From Streptomyces coeruleorubidus (GTDB lineage Bacteria > Actinomycetota > Actinomycetes > Streptomycetales > Streptomycetaceae): 64,000 nt of DNA. The DNA lies in the NCBI RefSeq assembly GCF_028885415.1, contig NZ_CP118527.1, forward strand, positions 5,084,001 through 5,148,000, written 5' to 3'. Both the position numbers and the translations under genes were made by a program. This document shows positions 50,569-59,752 of the stretch, one piece after another (position 1 is the stretch's first letter; the number at the start of each line of letters is the position of its first letter). The notes under the pieces are model-generated. The model was given only the letters and a program-made list of their open reading frames with translations. It made no database searches and was not told the DNA's origin.

Positions 50569-51897
50569 ATGCAGGGGCGTTCGCGGGGACCGCTGTTCGG
50601 CTCACTGGTGCCGGGCTCGGCGGCGGCCGTGCGTACCGCCGCACCGGTGCGCCTCACGGGCCACGTCCCCACTCCCGTCTCCCTTCCGCCGTCGGGGCGG
50701 CGCACCGGCCGCCGCTGGGAGACCCTGTGCTGGGCCGCCTGTGCCGTCTTCGCAGCTCTGCTGTGTCTGCGTACGACGATCGCCCCGCACCAGGTGTGGG
50801 GCGCCTGCGCCACCGGCGGATACGGTCTCGCCGCGCTCGTCGCCCGCCTCTGCGCCCGGCCCTGGGGCCGGGTGAGCGCGGCGGTGGCCGCCGTCGGGTC
50901 CGTCCTGGTGCCGCTGGTGCTCCTGGTCGCCGACGGGACACGGCAGTTGGAGGTCACGGTCGTCGAGCGGTCCGGCGGGCTGCTGCTGGACTCCGGCACG
51001 CCGTACGTCCCGGACCCGGCCGAACTGCGGGACTACAACCCGTACCTGCCCGGCATGGCGCTCTTCGGGCTGCCCCGGGCCGTCCTCGGCGACGTCCCGC
51101 TCGCGGACGCCCGGCTGTGGTTCGCGTTGGTGTCGCTCGGGGCCATGGGGGTGTCCGCCGTGCCGGGCAGGGGCTCCTGGTCGTCTCGGCACGGCACCGC
51201 GCGGCCCCTCCTTTGGCTCGCCGCCACCCCAACCGTCGCCCTCCCGCTCACCGTCGGCGGTGTCGACCTGCCGGTCATCGCCCTGATGTGTCTCGGGCTC
51301 GGTCTCGCGGGCCGCGGCTGCCCCGTCGCCGCCGGGCTCGCGCTCGGCGCCGCCGCGTCGTTGAAGTGGACGGCCTGGCCGCTGCTGCCCGTCGGACTCG
51401 CCCTGCTCGTGGTGACCGCCGGGCGGCGGGCCGCCGTACGGGCCGGTGCCACGGCACTCGCGCCGGCCGCACTCGCGGTGCTGCCGGTCGCGCTCGCCGA
51501 TCCGAGGGCGTTCGCCGAGCACGTGCTGCTCTTCCCGCTCGGCGAGGGAGGCACCGGGTCCCCGGCGGCCAGCCCGCTGCCCGGGCATCTGCTGGCGACG
51601 TACGTGCCGGGGGGCTTCGCGCTCGCCGTGGCCGCGCTGGCGCTGAGCGCGGTCGCGGTGGCCGTGTCCCTCGTGACACGCCCGCCGCGCACCACCGTCG
51701 CCGCCGCCGACCGGCTCGCGCTGGGCCTCGGGATCGCCATGTGCCTGATCCCCGCCACCCGTTTCGGATACGTCGTCTACCCGCTGGTGCTGCTCGGCTG
51801 GTTCCGGCTCGGGTCGGCGGGCCGGTGGTGGCCCGTGGACCGGGTCGCCGAGGCGCACCGCACTTACCCGCTCACCGTGAAGCCGCTGGAGGACTGA
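50569..51897 (+). CDS. GT87-like polytopic membrane protein next to a PimB-like glycosyltransferase
   Basis: Protein of 442 residues with about ten helices, paralogous to the protein at 6709-8064. NPYLPGMAL, DLPVIALMCLGLGLAG and LKWTAWPLLPVGL are shared. The family (GT87/DUF2029) includes polyprenol-phosphate-mannose-dependent mannosyltransferases. It ends 6 bases before the glycosyltransferase gene, so the two are cotranscribed and probably act on the same glycolipid. The ATG at 50569 follows GGGGGA. No paralogue-specific insertion here. Confidence 0.8.
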   Translation: MQGRSRGPLFGSLVPGSAAAVRTAAPVRLTGHVPTPVSLPPSGRRTGRRWETLCWAACAVFAALLCLRTTIAPHQVWGACATGGYGLAALVARLCARPWGRVSAAVAAVGSVLVPLVLLVADGTRQLEVTVVERSGGLLLDSGTPYVPDPAELRDYNPYLPGMALFGLPRAVLGDVPLADARLWFALVSLGAMGVSAVPGRGSWSSRHGTARPLLWLAATPTVALPLTVGGVDLPVIALMCLGLGLAGRGCPVAAGLALGAAASLKWTAWPLLPVGLALLVVTAGRRAAVRAGATALAPAALAVLPVALADPRAFAEHVLLFPLGEGGTGSPAASPLPGHLLATYVPGGFALAVAALALSAVAVAVSLVTRPPRTTVAAADRLALGLGIAMCLIPATRFGYVVYPLVLLGWFRLGSAGRWWPVDRVAEAHRTYPLTVKPLED

Positions 51898-51903
51898 CCG
51901 ACC

Positions 51904-53040
51904 ATGCCGCGCACGCTCGTCGTCACCAACGACTTCCCGCCCCGGCAGGGCGGCATCGAGACCTTCGTCCACGCCATGACGGTCCGCTTCCCGCCCGACC
52001 GGGTCGCCGTCTACACCTCCGGCACGCCGGGCGACCGGGCCTACGACGCCCGGCTGCCGTTCCCCGTGGTCCGGGACCGTGCCCACATGCTGCTGCCGAC
52101 CCGGCGGGTCACCGCCCGGGCGGTGGAGCTGGCCCGCCGGTTCGACTGCGACAGCGTCTGGTTCGGGGCCGCGGCCCCGCTCGGGCTGATGGCGGGTGAG
52201 CTGCGGCGCCGTACGGACGTCCGACGGCTGGTCGCCACGACGCACGGGCACGAGGTGTGGTGGGCACGCACGCCGGGGGCTCGCGCGCTGCTGCGCCGCA
52301 TCGGCGCCGAGGTGGACGGCGTCACGTATCTCGGCTCGTACACCCGGGCCCGGATCGCCGCCGCCGTCGGACCGGAGGCGGCGGCGCGGATGCGGCGGCT
52401 GGCGCCGGGCGTCGACCCCGAGGTGTTCCGGGGCTCGGCGGCGGGGGCGGCGCGGGTGCGGGAGCGGTACGGCCTGGGCGACAGGCCGGTCGTGCTGTGT
52501 GCGGCGCGGCTCGTCCCGCGCAAGGGGCAGGACACGCTGATACGGGCCTTGCGCCTGGTGCGCCGCAGCGTGCCCGACGCGGTTGCGCTGCTGGTCGGGG
52601 ACGGGCCGCACGCCCGTGCCCTGCGCCGGCTTGCGTCCGCCGAGGGACTGGCCGGTTCCGTGGTCTTCGCGGGCGGGCACCCGCACGAGGAGATGCCCGG
52701 CTTCTACGCCGCCGCGCAGGTGTTCGCGATGCCGTGCCGGACCCGCAGGGCGGGCATGGAGGTGGAGGGCCTCGGGATCGTGTTCCTGGAGGCGGCCGCC
52801 GCCGGACTGCCGGTCGTCGTCGGCGACTCGGGCGGGGCGCCGGACACCGTACGGGACGGGGAGACAGGGTTCGTGGTCGACGGCCGTGACGTGCGGGCAC
52901 TCGCCGACCGGCTCACCCTGCTGCTGGACGATGACGAACTGGCCCGGGACATGGGCCGCAAGGGCCGTCAGTGGGTGCGCGGGGAATGGGGATGGGACAG
53001 GGCCTACGGGCACTTGACGTCCCTGCTCGGGGTCGGCTGA
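51904..53040 (+). CDS. GT4 glycosyltransferase, PimB'-like
   Basis: Protein of 378 residues, GT-B fold. N-terminal LVVTNDFPPRQGGIETF, then APGVDPEVF and the donor-site ARLVPRKGQDTLIRAL; the C-terminal EVEGLGIVFLEAAAAGLPVV region binds the nucleotide sugar. It resembles actinobacterial PimB' alpha-mannosyltransferases, which add mannose from GDP-mannose to phosphatidylinositol mannoside. Cytoplasmic, membrane-associated. Placed 6 bases after the GT87-like gene; a joint role in mannolipid synthesis is inferred. Confidence 0.85.
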   Translation: MPRTLVVTNDFPPRQGGIETFVHAMTVRFPPDRVAVYTSGTPGDRAYDARLPFPVVRDRAHMLLPTRRVTARAVELARRFDCDSVWFGAAAPLGLMAGELRRRTDVRRLVATTHGHEVWWARTPGARALLRRIGAEVDGVTYLGSYTRARIAAAVGPEAAARMRRLAPGVDPEVFRGSAAGAARVRERYGLGDRPVVLCAARLVPRKGQDTLIRALRLVRRSVPDAVALLVGDGPHARALRRLASAEGLAGSVVFAGGHPHEEMPGFYAAAQVFAMPCRTRRAGMEVEGLGIVFLEAAAAGLPVVVGDSGGAPDTVRDGETGFVVDGRDVRALADRLTLLLDDDELARDMGRKGRQWVRGEWGWDRAYGHLTSLLGVG

Positions 53041-53083
53041 GGCCGGGCGGGGCAGATGGGCCGGGCACAGGGTCGCCCCGTCG

Positions 53084-54000
53084 TTGGGCCCGCCCGGCCT
53101 CTGGGGTTCCAACGGCGTCGCGTTCGGCCCCTACGGGCGGCTGTACGTCGCGCAGTTCCTCGCCGGGCAGATCAGCGCCGTCGACCCGGCCACCGGGGAC
53201 GTCGAGGTCGTGGTCCCGCCGGACGGCCCGGTCCGGTCGCCCGACGACCTGGCCTTCGGGGCGGACGGTTCGATGTACATCGCCGACCTGGTACCCGGCC
53301 GGGTGTGGCGCCGCGGCCCCGAGGGCGAGTACGGCCTCGTCTCGGACGAGGTGAAGGTGCCCAACGGCATCACATGCGTCGGCGACCGGCTCTTCGTCAA
53401 CGAGATGCGGATGAACGGCCGGCTGCTGGAGCTGTTCCCCGAGGGCGGCGAACCGGTCGTCCTGACCTACGGTCTGGCCCTCGGCAACGCCGTGCAGCTC
53501 GGCCCGGACGGCGCCGAGACGGGCGCCGGCCGCGTCATCGCCGTAGACGAGACAGACACGGTCACGGTCCTGGCCGAAGGCCTCGACCACCCCGTGGACG
53601 TCACGCTCGACGCCGACGGGCGCTGCTACGTCAGCGACGACCGGCGCGGGGCGGTACTGCGCATGACGACGGCGAGTCGGTGCCGGTCGCGGACGGCCTC
53701 GGCGCCCCCCAGGGCCTGGCGGCTCACGGCGACGAACTCTTCACCGTGGACACCGCCAACCGCCGGCTCTGGTCGGTCTCCCTGACGACCGGCGGCACCC
53801 GCGTCGAGGCCGAAGACCTGGCGGTCGGGATCCCCCCGGGCAGCACGCCGCGCCAGGACCCCGCCCTCTTCACCCACGGACTCCCCGGTGTGGCCCCCCG
53901 GTTCGCGGGTCTCACCGCCGCCCCGGACGGCTCCCTGCTCCTGTCGTCGAACGGGGAGGGGACGGTGGTGCGGCTGTCCCCGGCGCGGCCCGGCACCTGA
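53084..54000 (+). pseudogene. Frameshifted SMP-30/gluconolactonase-like gene
   Basis: Beta-propeller motifs run in one frame (SNGVAFGPYGRLYVAQF, SPDDLAFGADGSMYIADL, VPNGITCVGDRLFVNE) to about 53660, then continue in another (VADGLGAPQGLAAHGDELF, AAPDGSLLLSSNGEG). A single-base loss near GCATGACGACGGCGAGTC would explain the shift. The N-terminus also begins mid-domain with only a TTG in reach. A sequencing error is the alternative for the shift alone. Confidence 0.65.
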
Positions 54001-54035
54001 CGCGGACCGCGCGGTCTCCGCTCGGCGAGAGCGGT

Positions 54036-55469
54036 TCAGCGGCGGCGGCCCCGGGCGGGCCTGCCGCGCCGTGCGCGCGGGGCGGAACCCGTACGCGCCG
54101 GGCCGCTCTCGGAGGGCGGCGGCGTGAGGACGACGGGCACGCCCGACGGCGCCTGGGCGCCGGTGATGCGGCTCAGTTCGGCCTCGCCCGAGCGGACCCG
54201 GGTGATGCGCGGGGAGATGCCGGCGTCGGCCATCAGACGGGCCGTCTCGCGGCGCTGGTGCGGCAGGACCAGCGTGACGACGGTGCCCGACTCGCCGGCC
54301 CTGGCGGTACGGCCGCCCCGGTGCAGATAGTCCTTGTGGTCGGCGGGCGGGTCCACGTTGACGACGAGGTCGAGGTTGTCGACGTGGATGCCGCGGGCGG
54401 CGACGTTGGTGGCCACCAGGACCGTGACCTCGCCGTCCTTGAACCGGGCCAGGGTCCGGGTGCGCTGGGACTGGGACTTCCCGCCGTGCAGGGCCGAGGC
54501 GCGTACCCCGACGGCCAGCAGCTTCTTGGCCAGCCGGTCGGCGGCGTGCTTGGTGTCCAGGAACATGATCACGCGGCCGTCGCGGGCGGCGATCTCCGTC
54601 GTGGTGGCGTGCTTGTCGGCGTCGTCCACGTGCAGCAGGTGATGCTCCATCGTGGTGACCGCACCCGCGGACGGATCCACGGAGTGGACCACGGGGTCGT
54701 GGAGGTAGGTGCGGACCAGCCGGTCGACGTTGCGGTCCAGCGTGGCCGAGAACAGCAGCCGCTGACCCCCGGGGCGCACCTGGTCGAGCAGGGCCGTCAC
54801 CTGCGGCATGAAGCCCATGTCCGTCATCTGGTCGGCCTCGTCCAGGACCGTGACGGTGACGCGGTCCAGCCGGCAGTCACCGCGGTCTATGAGGTCCTTG
54901 AGCCGGCCGGGCGTCGCGACGACGACCTCGGCCCCGGCGCGCAGCGCGCTCGCCTGGCGGCCGATCGACATACCGCCGACCACCGTGGTGAGCCGCAGGC
55001 GCAACGCCTTCGCGTAGGGGGTGAGCGCGTCGGTGACCTGCTGGGCCAGTTCCCGGGTGGGGACGAGGACGAGGGCCACCGGCTGCCGGGGCTCGGCCCG
55101 CTGCCCGTCGATGCGGGCCAGCACGGCGAGGCCGAAGGCGAGCGTCTTGCCCGATCCCGTGCGCCCGCGGCCCAGCACGTCCCGGCCGGCCAGGGAGTTC
55201 GGCAGCGTCGCCGCCTGGATCGGGAACGGCACGGTCATGCCTTCGGCCTGCAGCGCGGTCAGCAGCCGCTCGGGCAGGCCGAGACCGGCGAAGTCCTCGA
55301 CGGCGGGCAGTGCCGGGGTGATGGTGGCCGGCGGCGCGAACTCCCCGCCGGGCGCGGTGCGGCGCCCGTGGCCGCCGCGGCCCGCGCCGGCGTTACGGGC
55401 CGACGTGCCTCGGCCCCCGGCCTTACGGGAGTGGGGGGAGCCGTTGTTCTTGCGAGCGGTGCGATCCAA
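54036..55469 (-). CDS. DEAD-box RNA helicase
   Basis: Protein of 477 residues. Motif I RTGSGKT (about 103-109), Ia PTRELAQQV, Ib TPGRLKDLI, II DEAD (210-213), III FSATL, then HGGKSQSQR, VATNVAARGIHVD and VI HRGGRTARAG are all present. The Q motif and the Arg/Pro-rich C-terminal tail (RRGRPARGRRR) support RNA binding. TTG start at 55469 after GAGGAAGGA. It is 157 bases downstream of a cold-shock gene on the same strand; cold-associated RNA unwinding is inferred. Confidence 0.92.
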   Translation of the reverse strand: MDRTARKNNGSPHSRKAGGRGTSARNAGAGRGGHGRRTAPGGEFAPPATITPALPAVEDFAGLGLPERLLTALQAEGMTVPFPIQAATLPNSLAGRDVLGRGRTGSGKTLAFGLAVLARIDGQRAEPRQPVALVLVPTRELAQQVTDALTPYAKALRLRLTTVVGGMSIGRQASALRAGAEVVVATPGRLKDLIDRGDCRLDRVTVTVLDEADQMTDMGFMPQVTALLDQVRPGGQRLLFSATLDRNVDRLVRTYLHDPVVHSVDPSAGAVTTMEHHLLHVDDADKHATTTEIAARDGRVIMFLDTKHAADRLAKKLLAVGVRASALHGGKSQSQRTRTLARFKDGEVTVLVATNVAARGIHVDNLDLVVNVDPPADHKDYLHRGGRTARAGESGTVVTLVLPHQRRETARLMADAGISPRITRVRSGEAELSRITGAQAPSGVPVVLTPPPSESGPARTGSAPRARRGRPARGRRR

Positions 55470-55575
55470 GGGGATCCTTCCTCGATGCGGCACGTATCGG
55501 GGAATTCCCGGCGGCTGTGAACGGGCCGCACCAGGATTCGCAGACTGAGCCGGGTGTTGGATGAAAAACGAGGCT

Positions 55576-55603
55576 GGGGCCCGCACCTCACGGTGCGGGC
55601 CCC
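55576..55603. terminator. Terminator of cold-shock gene (12-base stem, tetraloop, T-tract)
   Basis: GGGGCCCGCACC and GGTGCGGGCCCC form a perfect 12-base stem with a 4-base loop. On the minus strand it is followed after 7 bases by TTTTT. It sits between the csp stop and the helicase start, so some read-through may feed the helicase. Confidence 0.85.
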
Positions 55604-55625
55604 GGTCACGTCGGACGCGTCAGCG

Positions 55626-55829
55626 TCAGGCAGGGACGATGTTCTCGGCCTGCGGGCCCTTCTGGCCCTGCGTGACGTCGAAGGTAACCTTCTGGCCTTC
55701 CTGAAGCTCGCGGAAGCCGGAGGTGGCGATGTTCGAGTAGTGGGCGAACACGTCCGGACCGCCACCCTCCTGCTCGATGAAGCCGAAGCCCTTTTCCGCG
55801 TTGAACCACTTCACAGTGCCAGATGCCAT
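55626..55829 (-). CDS. Cold-shock protein, CspA family
   Basis: Protein of 67 residues, a complete cold-shock domain. [20 protein letters not shown] contains RNP1 (KGFGFI), and VFAHYSNI contains RNP2. It binds single-stranded RNA/DNA as a chaperone. GGGAGATTCAGC precedes the ATG. It has a long leader with a strong hairpin and T-tract, and is upstream of a DEAD-box helicase gene on the same strand. Confidence 0.96.
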   Translation of the reverse strand: MASGTVKWFNAEKGFGFIEQEGGGPDVFAHYSNIATSGFRELQEGQKVTFDVTQGQKGPQAENIVPA

Positions 55830-55935
55830 GCTGAATCTCCCTTGGGGGGACAAACCCGAGACCCGCACTTTACGGACTCGGAGTCGCTGAAATGATCACC
55901 CTTGGAGAGATCCGAAAACCCTCGGCAACTAAAAA

Positions 55936-55968
55936 GAGTGCTCGTCGACGAAGGTCGATAGAGCACTC
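55936..55968 (-). promoter_or_regulatory. Attenuator-like hairpin with T-tract in the csp leader
   Basis: On the minus strand GAGTGCTC and GAGCACTC form an 8-base stem with a 17-base loop, followed directly by TTTTTAG. It lies about 107 bases upstream of the csp start, within the 348-base gap shared with the divergent MMPL gene. It could be an intrinsic terminator acting as attenuator or a structured RNA thermosensor. The rest of the gap shows no gene. Confidence 0.6.
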
Positions 55969-56177
55969 GAAGTCTCTGGGAACCAAAACTGCAACAACGA
56001 CGACGGTAGCACAGGACTCGGCGCATGGCTCGGGAGTCTCGTACCCGAGGTGGACCGAGGGCCCGCTCGTACTGCGTTCTGAGTAGCCCGGATTGTCGGC
56101 AGCCGCACGACGACGGGACGGCCCGCTCGCGGAGAGCCTTGGCAGACGTTCGACACCAGATGTGGAGACCTGCTGCC

Positions 56178-58391
56178 GTGGCAACTTTCCTGTATCGAGT
56201 GGGCCGACTGGCCTTCCGGCGACGTTGGTACGTCGCCCTGGTCTGGGCTGCCGTCCTGGCCGCCGTCGGGCTCGGCGCCCTCAAGGCGCCGGGGGCCGCC
56301 GACGAGGAGTTCTCGATGCCCGGCATCGAGTCCCAGAAGGCGTTCGACCTGATGGAACAGCGCTTCCCCGGAGCCACGGCCGACGGGGCGACCGCCCGGG
56401 TCGTGTTCATCGCACCCGGCGGCGAGAAGGTCACCGCCGCCGAGAACAAGCAGGCCATCGAGAAGGCCGTGACCGGCCTCGGCGACGGCACGCAGGTCGC
56501 GAGCGCCGTCGACCCCTTCCAGGCGAAGACGATCAGCAAGGACGGCTCGACCGCCTTCGCGACCGTCACCTACAAGGTCGGGGCGAACGACCTCACGGAC
56601 GCCAGCCGGACCCATCTGGAGCGCGCCATCGACGAGGCCCGGGACTCGGGGCTGACCGTCGAGGCGGGCGGCACCACGCTGGCCGACAACGCCGGGCCGG
56701 GCGGCATGGCCGAGGTGATCGGCGTCGCGATCGCCGCCGTCGTGCTGCTCATCACCTTCGGCTCCCTGGCCGCCGCCGGGCTCCCCCTGCTGACCGCCGT
56801 CATCGGCATCGGCGTCAGCATGGCCACGATCCTCGCCCTGTCCAGCGCCCTCGGCCTGTCCACCACCACCGGCACCCTGGCGATGATGCTGGGCCTCGCC
56901 GTCGGCATCGACTACGCCCTGTTCGTCGTGTCCCGCTACCGGGAGGAACGCGCCAAGGGCCGTGCGCCCGAGGAGGCCGTCGGACTCGCCGCCGGCACGG
57001 CCGGGTCCGCGGTCGTGTTCGCCGGGCTCACCGTCGTCATCGCGCTGGCCGGCCTCGCCGTGGTCGGCATCCCGATGCTGACCAAGATGGGCCTGGCCGC
57101 GGCCGGTGCGGTCGTCGTCGCCGTGCTGATCGCGCTGACGCTCGTCCCGGCCTTCCTCGGCTTCTGGCCGAACGCCGTGCTCGCCCGGCGGGCCCGCAAG
57201 AGTGGCCGGATCGAGCAGAGCGGCGACGACAACGGCGGCACCCGCTGGGCCCGGTTCGTGCTGCGCCGCCCCATACCCGTCCTGCTCCTCGGCGTCGTCG
57301 GCCTCGGCGCCCTCGCCCTGCCCGCGGCCGGCCTCCAGCTGGGCATGCCCGGGGACGAGGCCAAGCCGGTCTCCACGACCGAGCGCCGCGCCTACGACGC
57401 GCTCGCCGAGGGCTTCGGGCCGGGCTTCAACGGGCCGCTGACCGTCGTCGTGGACGGCAAGGGCGCCGCCGACCCCAAGGGTGCCGCGGCCGAGATCGCC
57501 AAGGAGATCGGCGCCACCGAGGGCGTCGTGTCCGTCTCCCCGGCCCGCTTCGACGACGCCGGTGACACCGCCGTCTTCTCCGTCGTGCCGTCCACCGCGC
57601 CGACCGACGAGAAGACCAAGAACCTGGTGACGGCCATCCGCGACGAGCGGCCCGGCATCGAGTCCGGCACCGGCGCGAGCTACGAGGTCACCGGCACCAC
57701 CGCGATGAACATCGACATCGCGGGGAAGGTGCAGGCCGCGCTGGTCCCGTACCTGATCGTGGTCGTCGGCCTGGCGATCGTGCTGCTGCTGGTGGTCTTC
57801 CGGTCCCTGCTCGTCCCGCTCAAGGCGGCGCTCGGCTTCCTGCTGTCGGTGCTGGCCTCGCTCGGCGCGGTCGTCGTGGTCTTCCAGCAGGGCCACGGCG
57901 CGCAGCTCCTCGGCGTGGAGCAGACCGGCCCGATCATGAGCCTGATGCCGATCTTCCTGGTGGGCATCGTCTTCGGCCTCGCGATGGACTACGAGGTGTT
58001 CCTCGTCTCCCGGATGCGGGAGGCGTACGTCCACGGCGAGTCGCCCGCGCAGGCGGTCACGTCCGGCTTCCGGCACAGCGCCCGCGTGGTCGTGGCGGCG
58101 GCCCTGATCATGATCGCGGTCTTCGCCGGGTTCATCGGCGAGAGCGACTCCATGATCAAGATGATCGGGTTCGGGCTGGCCTCCGCCGTCCTGTTCGACG
58201 CCTTCGTCGTACGGATGGCCATCGTGCCCGCCGTCCTCGCCCTGCTCGGTCACAGGGCGTGGTGGCTGCCGAAGTGGCTGGACCGGGCGCTGCCCCGCGT
58301 CGACGTGGAGGGAGAGGCGCTCGCCCGCCGGCCGGAGGCGGAGGAACCGGCGGCGGACTCCGCACCCGAGCTGGAACCGGCGCGCACCTGA
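56178..58391 (+). CDS. MMPL family transporter
   Basis: Protein of 737 residues with the MMPL/RND plan of two repeated halves and two large extracellular loops. Proton-relay motifs are GLAVGIDYALFVVSRYREER and FGLAMDYEVFLVSRMREA. GTG start at 56178 with GGAGA upstream; ATG at 56160 is also possible. It is divergent from the cold-shock gene and upstream of a two-component pair, with a terminator between. Cargo unknown; lipid or drug export is typical. Confidence 0.92.
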   Translation: MATFLYRVGRLAFRRRWYVALVWAAVLAAVGLGALKAPGAADEEFSMPGIESQKAFDLMEQRFPGATADGATARVVFIAPGGEKVTAAENKQAIEKAVTGLGDGTQVASAVDPFQAKTISKDGSTAFATVTYKVGANDLTDASRTHLERAIDEARDSGLTVEAGGTTLADNAGPGGMAEVIGVAIAAVVLLITFGSLAAAGLPLLTAVIGIGVSMATILALSSALGLSTTTGTLAMMLGLAVGIDYALFVVSRYREERAKGRAPEEAVGLAAGTAGSAVVFAGLTVVIALAGLAVVGIPMLTKMGLAAAGAVVVAVLIALTLVPAFLGFWPNAVLARRARKSGRIEQSGDDNGGTRWARFVLRRPIPVLLLGVVGLGALALPAAGLQLGMPGDEAKPVSTTERRAYDALAEGFGPGFNGPLTVVVDGKGAADPKGAAAEIAKEIGATEGVVSVSPARFDDAGDTAVFSVVPSTAPTDEKTKNLVTAIRDERPGIESGTGASYEVTGTTAMNIDIAGKVQAALVPYLIVVVGLAIVLLLVVFRSLLVPLKAALGFLLSVLASLGAVVVVFQQGHGAQLLGVEQTGPIMSLMPIFLVGIVFGLAMDYEVFLVSRMREAYVHGESPAQAVTSGFRHSARVVVAAALIMIAVFAGFIGESDSMIKMIGFGLASAVLFDAFVVRMAIVPAVLALLGHRAWWLPKWLDRALPRVDVEGEALARRPEAEEPAADSAPELEPART

Positions 58392-58411
58392 TCCGGACCT
58401 GGCCCCGACCA

Positions 58412-58443
58412 GGGCCGCCCGTGGCGAAGGACACGGGCGGCCC
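58412..58443. terminator. Terminator after MMPL gene (12-base stem)
   Basis: GGGCCGCCCGTG and CACGGGCGGCCC form a perfect 12-base stem with an 8-base loop (GCGAAGGA). It lies 21 bases after the MMPL stop and separates it from the next two-component operon. Confidence 0.8.
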
Positions 58444-58504
58444 CTCGGACGTTCCCGCCCGACGTCGACCACTATGGTTCCAGCCCATCCCCCCGGAGAG
58501 CCCG

Positions 58505-59752
58505 ATGAGTATCACCCTGGAGCGGCGCTACGCGGATCGCCTCGAGGAGTTCTCGGCACGCCACCCGTTCCTCGTCGACCTGGCGATGGTCCTGGCGCTG
58601 ATGGGCTGCTCGGCCCTCGGCGGTTCGCTCACCCTGCCCGGCGCCCTGCCGCCGGACCAGGACAAGACCGCCACCGTCCTCACGGGGGTCGCCTGCCTCG
58701 TCCTGCTCAAGCACCGCACCCACCCGCGCACCGCCGTCGTCGTGGCCGGCGGCTGCACGGTGGCCGCCGTCACGCTGGGCTATCTGGTCACGCCGCTGCT
58801 GCTGGCCCCGGTCATGGCGGCGCTCTACTGGCTGGCCGCGCTCACCGACCGGAAGTCCACCCGCGCCTACGGCCTCACCACCCTGGTCGCGGTGACGCTC
58901 GCGGCCGTGTTCTCCGACTCGATGAACCACGTCTCGCTGCTGCTCAGGACGATCGGCCCGGTCTTCTGGCTGATGCTGCCCCTGGCCGCCGGCAAGATGA
59001 CCCAGTTGCGGCGCGCCTACCTCCGGTCGGTGCAGGCCCGGGCCGAACACGCCGAGCGCACCCGGGAGGAGGAGGCCCGCCTGCGCGTCACCGAGGAACG
59101 GATGCGCATCGCCCGGGAGCTCCACGACGTCGTCGCCCACCACATGGCGCTGGCCAACGCCCAGGCCGGCACGGCCGCGCACCTCGCCCTCACCAGCCCC
59201 GAGCAGACCCGGAAGATCCTCACCGACCTGGCCGGCACCACGTCCTCCGCGCTCCGGGAGCTGAAGGCCGCCCTGGGCCTGCTGCGCCAGAACGACCACC
59301 CGCACGACGCCGGCCCCGGCTCCATGGAGCTGGAACCGGCCCCCGGCCTCGCCCGCCTGCCCGAGCTGGTCGCGGCGTGCGAGTCGGCGGGCCTGGAGGT
59401 CACCGTCACCACGGAGGGGGAACCGCAGCCGCTGTCACCCGGCGTCGACCTGACCGCCTTCCGGATCGTCCAGGAGGCGCTCACCAACGTCACCAAGCAC
59501 GCCACCGCCGAGGCCGCCCGCGTACGCCTCGAATACACCGGCTCCCGCCTGCTGATCACGGTCACCGACGACGGCACCGGCAAGCCGGAGGCAGAGGCCT
59601 CCCAGGGCCGCGGCTTCGGCGTCATGGGCATGCGCGAACGCGCCCACTCCATCGGCGGCCACCTGTGCGCGGGCCCCCGCCCCCAGGGCGGCTTCGAGGT
59701 CACCACCGCCCTGCCGCTGCAACCGTCCCCCCCCGCGGAAGGAACGCCATGA
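58505..59752 (+). CDS. Sensor histidine kinase, HisKA_3 family
   Basis: Protein of 415 residues. About five N-terminal helices, phosphoacceptor RIARELHDVVAHHM with H207, N-box VQEALTNVTKHA and G-box DDGTGKPE. The ATG at 58505 follows GGAGAGCCCG. It overlaps the response-regulator start by ATGA. Confidence 0.93.
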   Translation: MSITLERRYADRLEEFSARHPFLVDLAMVLALMGCSALGGSLTLPGALPPDQDKTATVLTGVACLVLLKHRTHPRTAVVVAGGCTVAAVTLGYLVTPLLLAPVMAALYWLAALTDRKSTRAYGLTTLVAVTLAAVFSDSMNHVSLLLRTIGPVFWLMLPLAAGKMTQLRRAYLRSVQARAEHAERTREEEARLRVTEERMRIARELHDVVAHHMALANAQAGTAAHLALTSPEQTRKILTDLAGTTSSALRELKAALGLLRQNDHPHDAGPGSMELEPAPGLARLPELVAACESAGLEVTVTTEGEPQPLSPGVDLTAFRIVQEALTNVTKHATAEAARVRLEYTGSRLLITVTDDGTGKPEAEASQGRGFGVMGMRERAHSIGGHLCAGPRPQGGFEVTTALPLQPSPPAEGTP

